Shown one piece after another: positions 27,303 to 36,554 of a stretch of 64,000 nt of DNA; positions within the stretch are counted from its first letter, which is position 1, and the number at the start of each line of letters is the position of its first letter. The DNA lies in the NCBI RefSeq assembly GCF_009769755.1, contig NZ_SDWJ01000002.1:930001-994000 (forward strand), given 5' to 3'. The notes beneath the pieces are model-generated. The model made no database searches, was not told where the DNA came from, and saw only the letters and a list, made by a program, of their open reading frames with translations. This DNA is from Sphingorhabdus profundilacus (GTDB lineage: Bacteria; Pseudomonadota; Alphaproteobacteria; Sphingomonadales; Sphingomonadaceae). The position numbers were made by a program, and so were the translations under genes.

Positions 27303-29009
27303 ATGGCAAAAAAATCGGCTACATATATCGTGCCCCGCGGAAACATGTTTCAATACAGGCGCCGAGTTCCGCAAGCCGTTATTGATCAAGCGGAAGCGTG
27401 GCAACGGTATTTCGGTGGTAAACGCTTCTACAGAGTTTCGCTCAAGACTGGTGATTATGCGTGTGCGCTCGAACAGGGGGCTGAGACGCAACGCTTATTT
27501 GAGGAGATGGTGAGTCTTGCAACGCGACATCAGCCATTAGTTCAGATCCGGGTTGCTCAAGCGCCCACGGCAACGGATTTAGGAGCAGTTGCGCAAGAAA
27601 TACGCGATAGCATCGTGAAGAGCTGGAGGAATAGCATCAAATCGGCTGGTGTTAATGCGGTAGCAGCGGCCGCGCTCCACATCAAAATCGAGAACGAGAT
27701 CGAAGAATATCGCCCTGTCGACCCGGGAGCCGGCCCAAGCGAGCATGAGATTGAGTACGCGCGCCAATATAATCGGGAATGGGGCTTCAATGTAGACGAA
27801 GGCTCCGACGATTTTGGAGAGCTTATATTGGCGGTCAGAGACGGACGAACTCAGGGCAGGCGAGACGCCAACGATCTTATAGGCGGAAAGTCGTTACCTG
27901 ATGCGGTCAGTTCTACTCTCATAAGTAGCTTCGGCCGCAAGGCCGCCTCAAGTGCACCACAGTATAAGTTCTCGGAAGTAGTTTCGGAGCAGCGACGAGT
28001 CTCCAACTTTTCAAAAAAAACGTTGCAAAAAGCGGATCGCGCGCAACGCCTATTTATTCAACTCATTGGCGACAAGCCTGTTGATCTGATAATTGCGGAG
28101 GACATACACAGGTTCATCGATGCATTAGCTATGCAGGAGGTCGGCAAGACGGGTAAACGTGTCACGCGGGCGACTGTCCAAAGCTACGTGACTCAGATAT
28201 CGTCTCCGCTGCTGTATGCTGTTCAACGCAGGTGGTTGGTGCATAATCCCGCCGCAGGTCATAACATTAAACATTTCGTGGCACCTTCTGACCCCGTTGC
28301 AACGCCGCCCAAAAAGCCGTTCACTGCTGCGGAGCTTAACAAGGTATTTTCGTATTTCTGGTTCACAGGGTGCAAGTCCGCAAGCCAGTCGCACGCACCT
28401 GGTTCCGAGCTACTAAATGATATGCGTTATTGGGCACCAGTGCTGGCACTATATACTGGAGCGCGCGCTGCCGAACTGGGAGGGCTCAAGCTGAACGAGA
28501 TTATTTTAGGTGCGGCTCCACATTTTCTCATCCAGCCTAACGAATTCCGACGAACAAAATCTGGCAAGTCACGCATTGTGCCAATGCTTGACGCACTTAT
28601 TGAGCTTGGTTTTCTTACTTATCTGGATCGGATCAAAGCCTCAGGCAGTGATAGGCTTTTTCCAGATTGGAAGTGTCCTGCTGAACGGGGTGGAACTACA
28701 GAGGAAGAACAAACCCGTTGGTCGAATAGCAAATGGATCCGCTCGTTCAATCGAACCGTTATTCCGCAAGTGGTGCCCCCCCAGAACGCTCAAGCGCAAC
28801 GAAGTGCGGTGACGTTCCATAGCTTTCGGGGGTCATTTAAGTCCCTATTAATCCGATCGGGTACCGAGAAGATGGCAAATGCCATCATTGGCCATACAGA
28901 GACGGCCCTCGATAAAGCCTACTTGATTTCGGTTACGCCTGAGGACCTGCACCGCGAATTTCGCAATGCGTCTTATGAAGGATTGGTGCTTTCCACGAGA
29001 AATGCCTAA
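27303..29009 (+). CDS. int: Tyrosine recombinase (phage-type integrase)
   Basis: 568 residues; ATG 27303 has GGAG 5 nt upstream. The N-terminal part (MAKKSATYIVPRGNMFQYRRRVP) resembles DUF6538, a DNA-binding region common in proteobacterial island integrases. A SAM-like core-binding domain spans about 225-325. The catalytic residues appear as Arg388 (TGARAAEL), His506 and Arg509 (HSFRGSFK), His531 (IIGHTE) and Tyr540 (DKAYL), so the enzyme looks intact. It is expected to recombine the 18-bp tRNA-Glu core that lies just upstream. Confidence 0.95.
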   Translation: MAKKSATYIVPRGNMFQYRRRVPQAVIDQAEAWQRYFGGKRFYRVSLKTGDYACALEQGAETQRLFEEMVSLATRHQPLVQIRVAQAPTATDLGAVAQEIRDSIVKSWRNSIKSAGVNAVAAAALHIKIENEIEEYRPVDPGAGPSEHEIEYARQYNREWGFNVDEGSDDFGELILAVRDGRTQGRRDANDLIGGKSLPDAVSSTLISSFGRKAASSAPQYKFSEVVSEQRRVSNFSKKTLQKADRAQRLFIQLIGDKPVDLIIAEDIHRFIDALAMQEVGKTGKRVTRATVQSYVTQISSPLLYAVQRRWLVHNPAAGHNIKHFVAPSDPVATPPKKPFTAAELNKVFSYFWFTGCKSASQSHAPGSELLNDMRYWAPVLALYTGARAAELGGLKLNEIILGAAPHFLIQPNEFRRTKSGKSRIVPMLDALIELGFLTYLDRIKASGSDRLFPDWKCPAERGGTTEEEQTRWSNSKWIRSFNRTVIPQVVPPQNAQAQRSAVTFHSFRGSFKSLLIRSGTEKMANAIIGHTETALDKAYLISVTPEDLHREFRNASYEGLVLSTRNA

Positions 29010-29409
29010 CATGAAAGTGTCGATTCTACGCAAGTGTTGGTGATATTCGCAAATGAACCGCTGGTTGTCACATGCAACCATGGCAGATTTTTTCAAATCG
29101 TACAAGTTACTGATATTGTGGTATATCTTCATTTGCCGGTGTAGGGCTTGGGATTTGGAGCCATATAATGACAATAAGGCGTTACGTTTGGAACTGACCT
29201 ATGTTTGAAATTTTCCACTGTGATATCACCGCCTCCCCCTCGGATACCAGTCGCCATAACCGTTGAGCTTCTCGGTTTAGTCCCAACGACATTGCTACTC
29301 GGTTGTCTGGCATCGTCTTATTGTCATACGCGGAGTTGCTCGCTCTCTGACCCCTTAGGATTTTGGACATCTTGCATGGCCATCACCGCTCTCTCGAGAC
29401 TTCACGCAC
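29010..29409. other. Gap between the integrase and the HUH-like gene
   Basis: About 400 bp between convergent genes. One weak minus-strand frame is possible (see 29182-29370). I see no clear terminator or repeat. Confidence 0.4.
29182..29370 (-). CDS. Possible 62-residue protein downstream of the HUH-like gene
   Basis: A frame from ATG 29370, 40 bp after the HUH-like stop on the same strand. It is rich in charged residues (VAMSLGLNREAQRLWRLVSE) and could be a small helical partner, but the ribosome site is weak and no family is recognised. Treat as tentative. Confidence 0.25.
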   Translation of the reverse strand: MSKILRGQRASNSAYDNKTMPDNRVAMSLGLNREAQRLWRLVSEGEAVISQWKISNIGQFQT

Positions 29410-30270
29410 TTACTCTTGACCGAAAGGAGCCTCAGTGATCAGCCCCCACATGGCCTTTGCCGTTTGAACCACTCGTCGGTTCATATAGATTCTTCGATTT
29501 GGTAATCGGTTATCGGGTTTAGCGGCATTCTTAACGCTATAGGCAGCCCATCGTCCTGGCGACTTCCTATAAACTAAACCGGTGTCATACATTGGTCCAA
29601 TCTTTACATCTCGACCCCGGCGGGGTCCCACACGGCAAAGACCCACTTGTAGTGCAGCCTCAATAGCGGATTGGACTGAACTAAGAGTCTGGGGAGCGTG
29701 GTCAAGAAAGAAAAACCCATGAAGGTGAATTGCACTGCGTGTTCCCTTCTTAGTTTTGCCTTCAACAACGTAAGCTATTCCCACGTCATTTATGCCAGAT
29801 TCCCGGAACTGCTTAGCGATGTTCCGTTTGATTAACTCATAGAAGTCATACCCGTGTGCTTCCCATGAGCTTTCGAGCTTTGGATTGAGCCTTGCTGTGA
29901 AGGAGTGCCCTTCAGCACCTAATGTACACACAGCTCCTATTTGAAGTTTCATATACTCAGATAGCTCCCTCCATTTGGGAAGTTCTCTTTGTGCTGTCTG
30001 AAAAGTTATTCCAGTTGGAGCGTCAAAATCATTCCATACTGTAAGCGGGTCTACAGGCAGACCAAGTGCGATCCGTCCAGCGACCCTATCAGCCGCAGCA
30101 TGTATGATATGTTCAATATAAGCATGCTGGGCTTGAGTCACTGCACGCATCCGCTGGTTATGCTCCCGGACGCCACGTTTTTGGCCAGTTCGAGCAAGAT
30201 ATTCTGCAGCAGATATCGGCATCATTTTGAGCGGCGAGCAATACCGGCCAATCTTATTTGAATCACCCAT
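29410..30270 (-). CDS. HUH-endonuclease-like replication protein
   Basis: 286 residues from ATG 30270 (a TTG 12 bases upstream is less likely). The key motif is IHLHGFFF with His182 and His184, the metal-binding HUH of rolling-circle Rep proteins. Tyr244 and Lys247 in WAAYSVKN fit the catalytic tyrosine motif. This is similar in layout to inovirus Gp2/Rep-like proteins seen in islands. It could nick the excised circular island to replicate it. The family call is inferred from these motifs and the island context only. Confidence 0.5.
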   Translation of the reverse strand: MGDSNKIGRYCSPLKMMPISAAEYLARTGQKRGVREHNQRMRAVTQAQHAYIEHIIHAAADRVAGRIALGLPVDPLTVWNDFDAPTGITFQTAQRELPKWRELSEYMKLQIGAVCTLGAEGHSFTARLNPKLESSWEAHGYDFYELIKRNIAKQFRESGINDVGIAYVVEGKTKKGTRSAIHLHGFFFLDHAPQTLSSVQSAIEAALQVGLCRVGPRRGRDVKIGPMYDTGLVYRKSPGRWAAYSVKNAAKPDNRLPNRRIYMNRRVVQTAKAMWGLITEAPFGQE

Positions 30271-30282
30271 ACTCGCCCCCAA

Positions 30283-31098
30283 CTCTTCTGATTTTTTTGG
30301 CTATCTCAAACCAACTTTGCGTGTCACTTTCGTTCGGCCTACTCAATCTCAAAAGGACCATGTTTCCAATCGAAAGCCGTCGGACCGCTGCTTAACTCGA
30401 AAGAATGGGCTGTCCACAGGTAATCATGGCTTTTGTTGGTGAAAACGGGGACGTCGCCATGATGTCTGCAACGTCGTAGTATCGCGAAGGTCCGCTTCGG
30501 TTGAAGTTTTCGGATAGCTGCCTTTCATAAGCAGATGAACAAACGGCAGCTAACGATTACGGAAAATAGTCGTCCGAATGACTGCTTTGTTGTGGTTAGC
30601 GGACGTTCACCGAACTCGATCGGCGACCGCTCAGTTGGACGATCTGGACAGTCCGCTTTTAAAGGCGGGATGGCCGTAAGCAGACATTCGTTCAGAACGA
30701 GTGTTTCGCGATTGCTTGGCCAGCAAGAGGTGCGCTGAGTGTCAATTACTCGCGGCCTATATCCGCATACAAAAAGCCGGAGTGATGGACGTCACGGTTA
30801 CAATGCTGACGATTCTTGGCACCGGCTAAAGGGTTGTAATTTGTAGCGGTAACAATCCGACATTCATTCGCGGAAATGCCAGGCAGATTTGGGCAAAGTC
30901 CCGTTGATCCTTTAGGGGGTAAGCGTCTGCTGGTGCCGATTGATTGAGCCAATATTATTCCGCATAACGCATCAATCCATTGCCAATTACGCATATTCAT
31001 GCGCCTGACGTTTCGCCCTAGATAGTGGCTCACCCGGAAAGACCGGGGAAACATCATGACCGTCCCACCCGGCGACGGCCAAAGTTGGAGACACTATC
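30283..31098. other. Long gap before the YHS/bufferin genes
   Basis: About 815 bp. A 67-codon frame at 30535-30738 looks spurious. A 7-bp inverted repeat (AGCTGCC 30516-30522 with GGCAGCT 30545-30551) is the only structure noted. The right end must hold the promoter of the YHS gene. Confidence 0.45.
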
Positions 31099-31599
31099 AT
31101 GACTAATCGTACCACTCGCGCTGTGCTTGTCGCTCTTGGCCTGCTCGTCGCATCGACTTCTATCCCGTCCAGCCCTGCATTTGCAGTGGTCCCTACTTCC
31201 ACGTCGGCCGTAAACACCGATGAACAGGGCATCGCGATGCACGGCTACGACCCAGTCGCCTATTTCACGGTTGGCGCACCTACCAAAGGCAACCCGACGC
31301 TGACCTTCAAATATAAGGGCGCGAGCTACTTTTTCGCCAGCGCTGAAAACTTGAAGAAGTTCAAGGCCAATCCCGCCGCCTTCGCGCCCCAATTTGGTGG
31401 CTTCTGCGCCATGGGCGTCGCGCTTGAAAAGAAGCTCGACGGTGACCCTGCTGTCTGGAAAATCGTTGATGGCAAACTCTACCTGAACGTCAATGCAGAC
31501 GTCGCGGTTGCCTGGCAGCGCGACATTCCCGGCAATCTCGAGAAGGCCAAGGAATATTGGCCTGCGATCAAGGGCAAGACCCCTGAATCGCTGAACTGA
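31099..31599 (+). CDS. Secreted YHS-domain protein
   Basis: 166 residues with an N-terminal signal peptide (TTRAVLVALGLLVASTS, cut near AFA-VV). The YHS domain includes MHGYDPVAYFTVGAP, YKGASYFFASAENLKKF and FGGFCAMGVALEKKLDGDP with a single Cys. YHS domains bind metals or small ligands in copper proteins. It lies 72 bp before the bufferin precursor gene on the same strand, so it may be co-transcribed and take part in periplasmic copper handling. Confidence 0.85.
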   Translation: MTNRTTRAVLVALGLLVASTSIPSSPAFAVVPTSTSAVNTDEQGIAMHGYDPVAYFTVGAPTKGNPTLTFKYKGASYFFASAENLKKFKANPAAFAPQFGGFCAMGVALEKKLDGDPAVWKIVDGKLYLNVNADVAVAWQRDIPGNLEKAKEYWPAIKGKTPESLN

Positions 31600-31671
31600 T
31601 CCCTCCAACGGCGGCGGATGCTTGTTCGCCGCCGGTCGGGATCGTCCACCCCAGAAGAAGGAATTTTCAAA

Positions 31672-31968
31672 ATGAACCTCTCCCGTTCCGCATTTATCGC
31701 GGGCGCTGTAGCCACTGCCCTCGTCAGCCTTTCACCCAGTCCGGCAGCTGCAAAACGTCCGCCGCAGGAAAAATGCTTTGGCATCTCGCTCGCTGGTCAC
31801 AATGATTGTGCTGCTGGCCCAGGCACCTCCTGTGCAGGCACATCGAAGCGCGACTATCAGGGCAATGCCTGGACATTGGTGCCGAAGGGCACATGCCTAA
31901 CCATGCCTTCCAAGACCTCGCCTACTGGTCGCGGCCAGCTAAGTGAATTCAAAGAAGTGCGGCGCTAA
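31672..31968 (+). CDS. bufA: Bufferin precursor (DUF2282-type, BufA1-like)
   Basis: 98 residues from ATG 31672, with GAAGAAGGA upstream; a GTG/TTG-type start further out is rejected. It has a signal peptide ending AAAKRPP and four cysteines at 35, 46, 54 and 75 in the DUF2282 pattern ([38 protein letters not shown]). In bufferins a partner MNIO enzyme converts cysteines to thiooxazole rings and the product sequesters copper in the periplasm. The modifying genes follow immediately. Confidence 0.9.
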   Translation: MNLSRSAFIAGAVATALVSLSPSPAAAKRPPQEKCFGISLAGHNDCAAGPGTSCAGTSKRDYQGNAWTLVPKGTCLTMPSKTSPTGRGQLSEFKEVRR

Positions 31969-31971
31969 TCC

Positions 31972-32868
31972 ATGTCCGGGGTGCATCCTACCTTGTCTGC
32001 GCCCATCCCCCCAACGGGGCCCGGCGGTTTGCCCCCGGGTGTGGGGGTCGGCCTTAAGCGCGCGCATTGCGAAGCGCTTTTGGCCGATCCATCGCTTGTG
32101 GATTTCGTCGAGATCCATGCCGAAAATTTTATGAGCGCCGGCGGACCAAACCTGATCCTGTTGGACAGGATTGCCGAGGCATGGCCGCTATCCATCCATG
32201 GCGTCGGGCTCTCGATCGGCGGCCAAGAGCGGCTTGATCGCGAGCACCTACAACGACTTCGCAGGTTAATCGACCGCAGTAGTCCCGCCAGCTTTTCGGA
32301 GCATTTGGCATGGTCGTCCCATGACGGCGTTTATTTCAACGATCTTTTGCCCGTCGTTTACGACACACCCACGCTCAATCGCGTCATTGATAACATCAAC
32401 GAAGCGCATGATTATCTGGGTGTCCGAATGCTCATCGAAAATCCGTCAACTTATGTCGCGTTTTCGGCAAGCAGTTGGCACGAGGCCGAATTCCTGCAGC
32501 AAATCGCCCAAAGCACAGGTTGCGGACTGCTACTGGATGTGAACAATCTTTTTGTTTCATGCCATAATCATCATTGGTCTGCGCAGGACTGGCTCTCGCA
32601 CATTGCGCTGGACCTGGTCGGCGAAATTCATGTGGCAGGGCATGAGGCCATTCAGGACGCCGAAGGGCAGACATTGCTGATCGACAGCCATGGTGATCCC
32701 GTCGGCGAACCGGTTTTCGAACTTCTCGAACATGTCATTACCCGCGGCGGCATATGTCCCGTCCTCGTCGAACGGGATAATGACATACCCCCCTTGTCAG
32801 AGCTTTTGCGGGAAACCGGTCAGGTCCGGCAGATTATAGAGCGTGCGGCGTACGCGGCGGTGTTGTGA
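31972..32868 (+). CDS. bufB: MNIO-family (DUF692) peptide-modifying oxygenase
   Basis: 298 residues, the usual length. Metal-ligand motifs are all present: VDFVEIHAENFM, LSIHGVGLSIGG, FSEHLAWS, MLIENPSTYV, LLLDVNNLFVSCHN, EIHVAGHEA, LIDSHGDPV and VLVERDNDIPP. The enzyme uses two or three iron ions and oxygen to modify Cys residues of the BufA peptide. It starts 3 bp after bufA and overlaps bufC. Confidence 0.95.
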   Translation: MSGVHPTLSAPIPPTGPGGLPPGVGVGLKRAHCEALLADPSLVDFVEIHAENFMSAGGPNLILLDRIAEAWPLSIHGVGLSIGGQERLDREHLQRLRRLIDRSSPASFSEHLAWSSHDGVYFNDLLPVVYDTPTLNRVIDNINEAHDYLGVRMLIENPSTYVAFSASSWHEAEFLQQIAQSTGCGLLLDVNNLFVSCHNHHWSAQDWLSHIALDLVGEIHVAGHEAIQDAEGQTLLIDSHGDPVGEPVFELLEHVITRGGICPVLVERDNDIPPLSELLRETGQVRQIIERAAYAAVL

Positions 32869-33599
32869 TGCAGGCGTCATTTGCTCACGCGTTGCTCGAT
32901 CCGGAATTACCTGCGGTGGACGAGCATGGGCGCTTCAATGTCTATCGAAACAATCTTCGGATTACGCTGCGCAATGCATTGTGCACAACCTTTCCCGCCG
33001 TCGAGAAACTGGTTGGGGAAGACTATTTTTCCGCACTCACTCTCCTTTACGTCGAGCGCCATCCTCCCCGCTCGCCGATCATGATCGAATATGGGTATGA
33101 TTTTGCCGCCTTCTTGAGCACGTTCAGCCCACTAAGCGATTATCCCTATCTGGCCGACGTAGCGCGGATCGAGTTTGCCCGCGTTCAGGCCTACCATGCC
33201 GCTGATACGGATAACTTCCGGATCGACAGCGAAGTTTCGGCCATTGCGGCATTGGATATTCCGGCAATGCTTCATCCATCGGTGACCGTTGTCGTTTCCG
33301 AAAATCCCGCACTGTCGATCTGGCGCGCCCAACTGGAACCCGATGCAGCGCCGCCGATACCCGACGCAACGGAAATGGCGATTATCTGGCGACAGGACGA
33401 TCTGGTGACAGAGATGTTGGCGCATGCCGATGACACACTGTTGTTGCGGCACTTCGCCCAATCGCAAACTTTTGCTGCCTTGATTTCGGAATATCCGGAC
33501 GATCCGTCCGCCGAAAGCTTGATTGCCCGTTTTATCAACCTGGCCATTGCCGAAATAATTATCCCCACACACACGACTATTGAAGGAGAAATGAAGTGA
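32868..33599 (+). CDS. bufC: BufC-like MNIO partner protein (DUF2063)
   Basis: 243 residues from ATG 32868, which overlaps the bufB stop in a TGATG; a GTG one codon upstream is possible. The N-terminal DUF2063 domain shows FAHALLDPELPAV, FNVYRNNLRITLRNAL, FPAVEKLVGEDYF and YGYDFAAFLSTF. BufC proteins bind the precursor and form a complex with the MNIO enzyme. A less conserved C-terminal domain follows. Confidence 0.93.
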   Translation: MQASFAHALLDPELPAVDEHGRFNVYRNNLRITLRNALCTTFPAVEKLVGEDYFSALTLLYVERHPPRSPIMIEYGYDFAAFLSTFSPLSDYPYLADVARIEFARVQAYHAADTDNFRIDSEVSAIAALDIPAMLHPSVTVVVSENPALSIWRAQLEPDAAPPIPDATEMAIIWRQDDLVTEMLAHADDTLLLRHFAQSQTFAALISEYPDDPSAESLIARFINLAIAEIIIPTHTTIEGEMK

Positions 33600-34069
33600 C
33601 GAACTCGACCCTATCCGGTGCACTTTCTGCACCTGCAAAAATCATGTCCCAAATCCCCCAGGCCTTTGTGCAGCTTGCCATGCGTGGTGGGCTTGCCGGA
33701 ATCTTCTGGAGCTCTGCACGGACCAAAGTCGAAGGGCTGCTGACCGTGTCCGAAAACACCTTCTTCCTTTTTGAAGAAGAATATCGCTTGCCGCTCGTCG
33801 ACCCCGAAATTGCGGCCTATCTCGCTACCTACGCCGAACATCTGCTGCCCGTCATGCTGGTCTTGGGTTTGGCTACACGGCTATCGGCTTTTGGATTGTT
33901 TGTTATGACACTCACCATCCAGATATTTGTCTATCCCGACGCGTTTCTTTCAACCCATTTCGGCTGGTTCGCCCTTGCCTTGGGCATCATGGCCTATGGT
34001 CCGGGCAAGCTGTCTCTGGATGCGCTCCTCGACCGGCAAACAAAATTGGAGTCTTCAAACCAACCCTGA
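33596..34069 (+). CDS. DoxX-family membrane protein of the bufferin operon
   Basis: 157 residues starting at GTG 33596 in a GTGA overlap with bufC, with GAAGGAG upstream. Four hydrophobic segments and the DoxX pattern LAMRGGLAGIFW and FLSTHFGWFALALGIM are visible. DoxX proteins often close bufferin operons and may serve as redox or quinone-linked membrane components. It is convergent with the LysR gene. Confidence 0.9.
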   Translation: MTNSTLSGALSAPAKIMSQIPQAFVQLAMRGGLAGIFWSSARTKVEGLLTVSENTFFLFEEEYRLPLVDPEIAAYLATYAEHLLPVMLVLGLATRLSAFGLFVMTLTIQIFVYPDAFLSTHFGWFALALGIMAYGPGKLSLDALLDRQTKLESSNQP

Positions 34070-34076
34070 CGCCTTC

Positions 34077-34973
34077 TTAGTTAATCAACCGGTTGGCGCG
34101 CAGGCGTTCCACGGCGAGATCTATGAACGCGCGCACCTTGGCCGATGCACGCCGTCCCTCAGGGTGCACAATATGGATTGGCAGCGGGTCCTGTTCAAAG
34201 TCGGAGAGCACGGTCTGCAAGCGACCCTCCACAAGATGCTCGCCTATCTGGTAGGACAGCACCCGCGATAGGCCCCAACCTTCGAGCGTGGCGCGGATCA
34301 CACCGTCATAAGTGTTGCAGAACAGTCTTGGGGTGATGTGCACCTTATGTCTCTGGTCCTGCCCAAAGAACCAGTCGAGCGAGGAGAAGGAGCTGGTTCC
34401 TGCGATCATGCGATGCCGGGCGAGATCTGCTGGTTGCTGGGGAATGCCATGGTCCGCAAAATAGGCAGGTGCGCCGCAGACGACTTGCCGCACCTTACCG
34501 ACCCGCACCGCGCTCTGGCTGGAATCGGGCAAATGGCCGATGCGGATGGCCACGTCGATGCCTTCATCAACCAGGTTCACGACCCGATCAACGAATAGGG
34601 AGCGGACCGTGACGTCCGGATTCTCACCAAGAAATTCGGTCAAAATGGGCAGAAGAAACTGCTGTCCGAACAGCACCGATGCCGTCACATGCAGCACACC
34701 GGTCGGACGCGCATAGGACCCCGACGCCGCAGCCTCGGCTTCTTCCACATCGGCCAATATCTTGCGGCAATCTTCAAAATAGCGGTTCCCGGCTTCGGTC
34801 AAACGCACCACCCGTGTGGTGCGGGTAAACAATCTCGTGCCGATCTGTTCCTCAAGCGCGGATACCGCGCGTGTCACCGCAGGCGGGCTCATATGCAATT
34901 GCCGCGCGGCTTCAGCAAAGCTGCTGGTCTCGGCCACCTTGACGAATGTGTGCATCGCCTCAAGCTTTGCCAT
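34077..34973 (-). CDS. LysR-family transcriptional regulator
   Basis: 298 residues. The N-terminal winged helix has MHTFVKVAETSSFAEAARQL and PPAVTRAVSALEEQIGTRLF; a periplasmic-binding-protein-like effector domain follows. It belongs to the CrgA/AaeR-like LysR class. It is divergent from the GST gene at 35166 with a 192-bp gap that holds a T-N11-A dyad (35036-35052). It is likely the regulator of the cluster to its right. Confidence 0.94.
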   Translation of the reverse strand: MAKLEAMHTFVKVAETSSFAEAARQLHMSPPAVTRAVSALEEQIGTRLFTRTTRVVRLTEAGNRYFEDCRKILADVEEAEAAASGSYARPTGVLHVTASVLFGQQFLLPILTEFLGENPDVTVRSLFVDRVVNLVDEGIDVAIRIGHLPDSSQSAVRVGKVRQVVCGAPAYFADHGIPQQPADLARHRMIAGTSSFSSLDWFFGQDQRHKVHITPRLFCNTYDGVIRATLEGWGLSRVLSYQIGEHLVEGRLQTVLSDFEQDPLPIHIVHPEGRRASAKVRAFIDLAVERLRANRLIN

Positions 34974-35035
34974 TTTCTGATTCCTTTGACTGTCGCGCCG
35001 GAATTATGGGGCTGCTTCGTTACAGGAGCAAGAAT

Positions 35036-35052
35036 ATTCCGAAAAATGGAAT
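35036..35052. promoter_or_regulatory. LysR-type operator, site 1 (ATTCC-N7-GGAAT)
   Basis: ATTCC GAAAAAT GGAAT, extended to TATTCC-N7-GGAATA by the flanking bases, midway between the divergent LysR and GST genes. It contains the canonical T-N11-A. A TTGACT promoter-like hexamer follows at 35059. Confidence 0.7.
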
Positions 35053-35165
35053 AGTCCTTTGACTTTTATCTCCGTTCTGTTCGCGAATGTGCAGGCCCAT
35101 AAAGGCAGTGCAAGAGGCCCAGTCCCCCTAATCCACTGTGGCAGATGCATTATGGAGCTTATCAC

Positions 35166-35786
35166 ATGAAACTTTATTATCATCCTTTGTCTGGCCATGC
35201 CCACCGTGCACGGCTGTTTCTTTCGCTGACACAAACCCTGTTCGAACTGGTCGAAGTCGACCTTGCAAAAGGCGCACATAAGGCTCCTGAATTTCTAGCG
35301 CTCAATCGCTTTGGCCAGGTTCCTGTGCTCGACGACAACGGCACAATCATCGCCGACTCCGCATCGATCCTGATCTATATCGCTAAAAAGCGTGGCTTGA
35401 CCGAATGGTTGCCAAGCGATCCTGACGGTGCAGCTGCTGTACAGCGCTGGCTATCGGTCGCTGCCGGCCAGATCGCCTTCGGCCCTGCCGCCGCCCGTTT
35501 GATCACCGTATTTGGTGCAGGCTTTAATGCCGAAGAAGTCATCGGTCGCGCACACGCCGTTCTGAAAAATATCGACGATGAACTTGCGACGAAAAAATGG
35601 ATCATCGGTGGCGACCACCCCACGATCGCCGATGTTGCGCTGTACAGCTACATCGCCCGCGCGCCCGAAGGCAATGTCGACTTGACGGCCTATGCCAATG
35701 TTGATGCCTGGCTCAAGAGCATCGAAGCTTTGCCAAATTTTGTCCCATTTGTGCAAACCCCGGTCGGGTTGGCTGCTGCGGCCTGA
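35166..35786 (+). CDS. Glutathione S-transferase
   Basis: 206 residues from ATG 35166 (MKLYYHP), with GGAG upstream; an upstream in-frame Met is rejected. The thioredoxin-like N-terminal domain runs to about 80 with [29 protein letters not shown], and the all-helical C-terminal domain includes [19 protein letters not shown]. Cytoplasmic enzyme that conjugates glutathione to electrophiles. It is the first gene after the LysR operator and probably heads the cluster. Confidence 0.93.
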   Translation: MKLYYHPLSGHAHRARLFLSLTQTLFELVEVDLAKGAHKAPEFLALNRFGQVPVLDDNGTIIADSASILIYIAKKRGLTEWLPSDPDGAAAVQRWLSVAAGQIAFGPAAARLITVFGAGFNAEEVIGRAHAVLKNIDDELATKKWIIGGDHPTIADVALYSYIARAPEGNVDLTAYANVDAWLKSIEALPNFVPFVQTPVGLAAAA

Positions 35787-35910
35787 CAAATACTGCACGG
35801 CCATCTTACCAATCTCGGTGAGGTGGCCACGCCGTTATTGCCGATCATCATTGAGCTATGATCCTCGGCCCAAAGCGGTTTGAATCATTTTGTAGAGAAA
35901 GAAATTCTGT

Positions 35911-36486
35911 ATGTCCGAAGTCTTCAAGTCGAGCCTGTCACTCCGCACCATGGAGGATCCCAATCCGACGGTGAGCGACCCCCTTAAAGCAGCACAGGCA
36001 GGGATGGGCATGGTGCCTAACATGTACGCTGCCATGGTCAATCTGCCAGCACTTCTCGACACTTACAATCACGGTTATGCCAAATTTCGCGCCGAAGCAG
36101 GTTTCACACCTGTCGAGCAAGAAGTCGTGTTTCTCGCGATCAGCCGGTTTAACGGCTGTCACTATTGTGTTGCGGCGCACAGCTTCGTTGGCGACATGAT
36201 GTCGAAGGTGCCGACCGAGGTGACCGACGCAATTCGCAATGGCCATACAGTACCCGATACCAAACTTGAGGCGTTGCGCGCATTTGCGCACCAGATGACC
36301 GAAAGTCGAGGTACTCCCTCATTAGATCAGGCGAAAGCCTTCCTAGCGGCAGGATACACAGAGGAACACATACTCGGGATTATTCTCGCGATCAGCGTTA
36401 AAGTCATTTCGAACTACACCAATCACATCTTTCACACTGAGCTCGATTCCGGCTTTGCTGCCCGTGCTTGGGACGTAGTCGCCTGA
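35911..36486 (+). CDS. AhpD-like/carboxymuconolactone decarboxylase-family peroxidase-related protein
   Basis: 191 residues. The key motif is FNGCHYCVAAH with Cys83, Cys86 and His90 and an upstream Glu, as in AhpD-type proteins that reduce hydroperoxides through a vicinal disulfide. A pro-helical N-terminal region MEDPNPTVSDPLKAAQAGMG is shared by uncharacterised peroxidase-related members. Located 124 bp after the GST gene. Confidence 0.88.
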   Translation: MSEVFKSSLSLRTMEDPNPTVSDPLKAAQAGMGMVPNMYAAMVNLPALLDTYNHGYAKFRAEAGFTPVEQEVVFLAISRFNGCHYCVAAHSFVGDMMSKVPTEVTDAIRNGHTVPDTKLEALRAFAHQMTESRGTPSLDQAKAFLAAGYTEEHILGIILAISVKVISNYTNHIFHTELDSGFAARAWDVVA

Positions 36487-36554
36487 CTGGCTTGACCTAG
36501 CCATCGTGCCGGAATCGGTGGGGTGGCTAGGCAAGAAGGATAAGGAATGCACAA

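Noticed and set aside
30535-30738. 67-residue plus-strand frame
   Set aside because: No ribosome site, low-information composition and no family; treated as chance.
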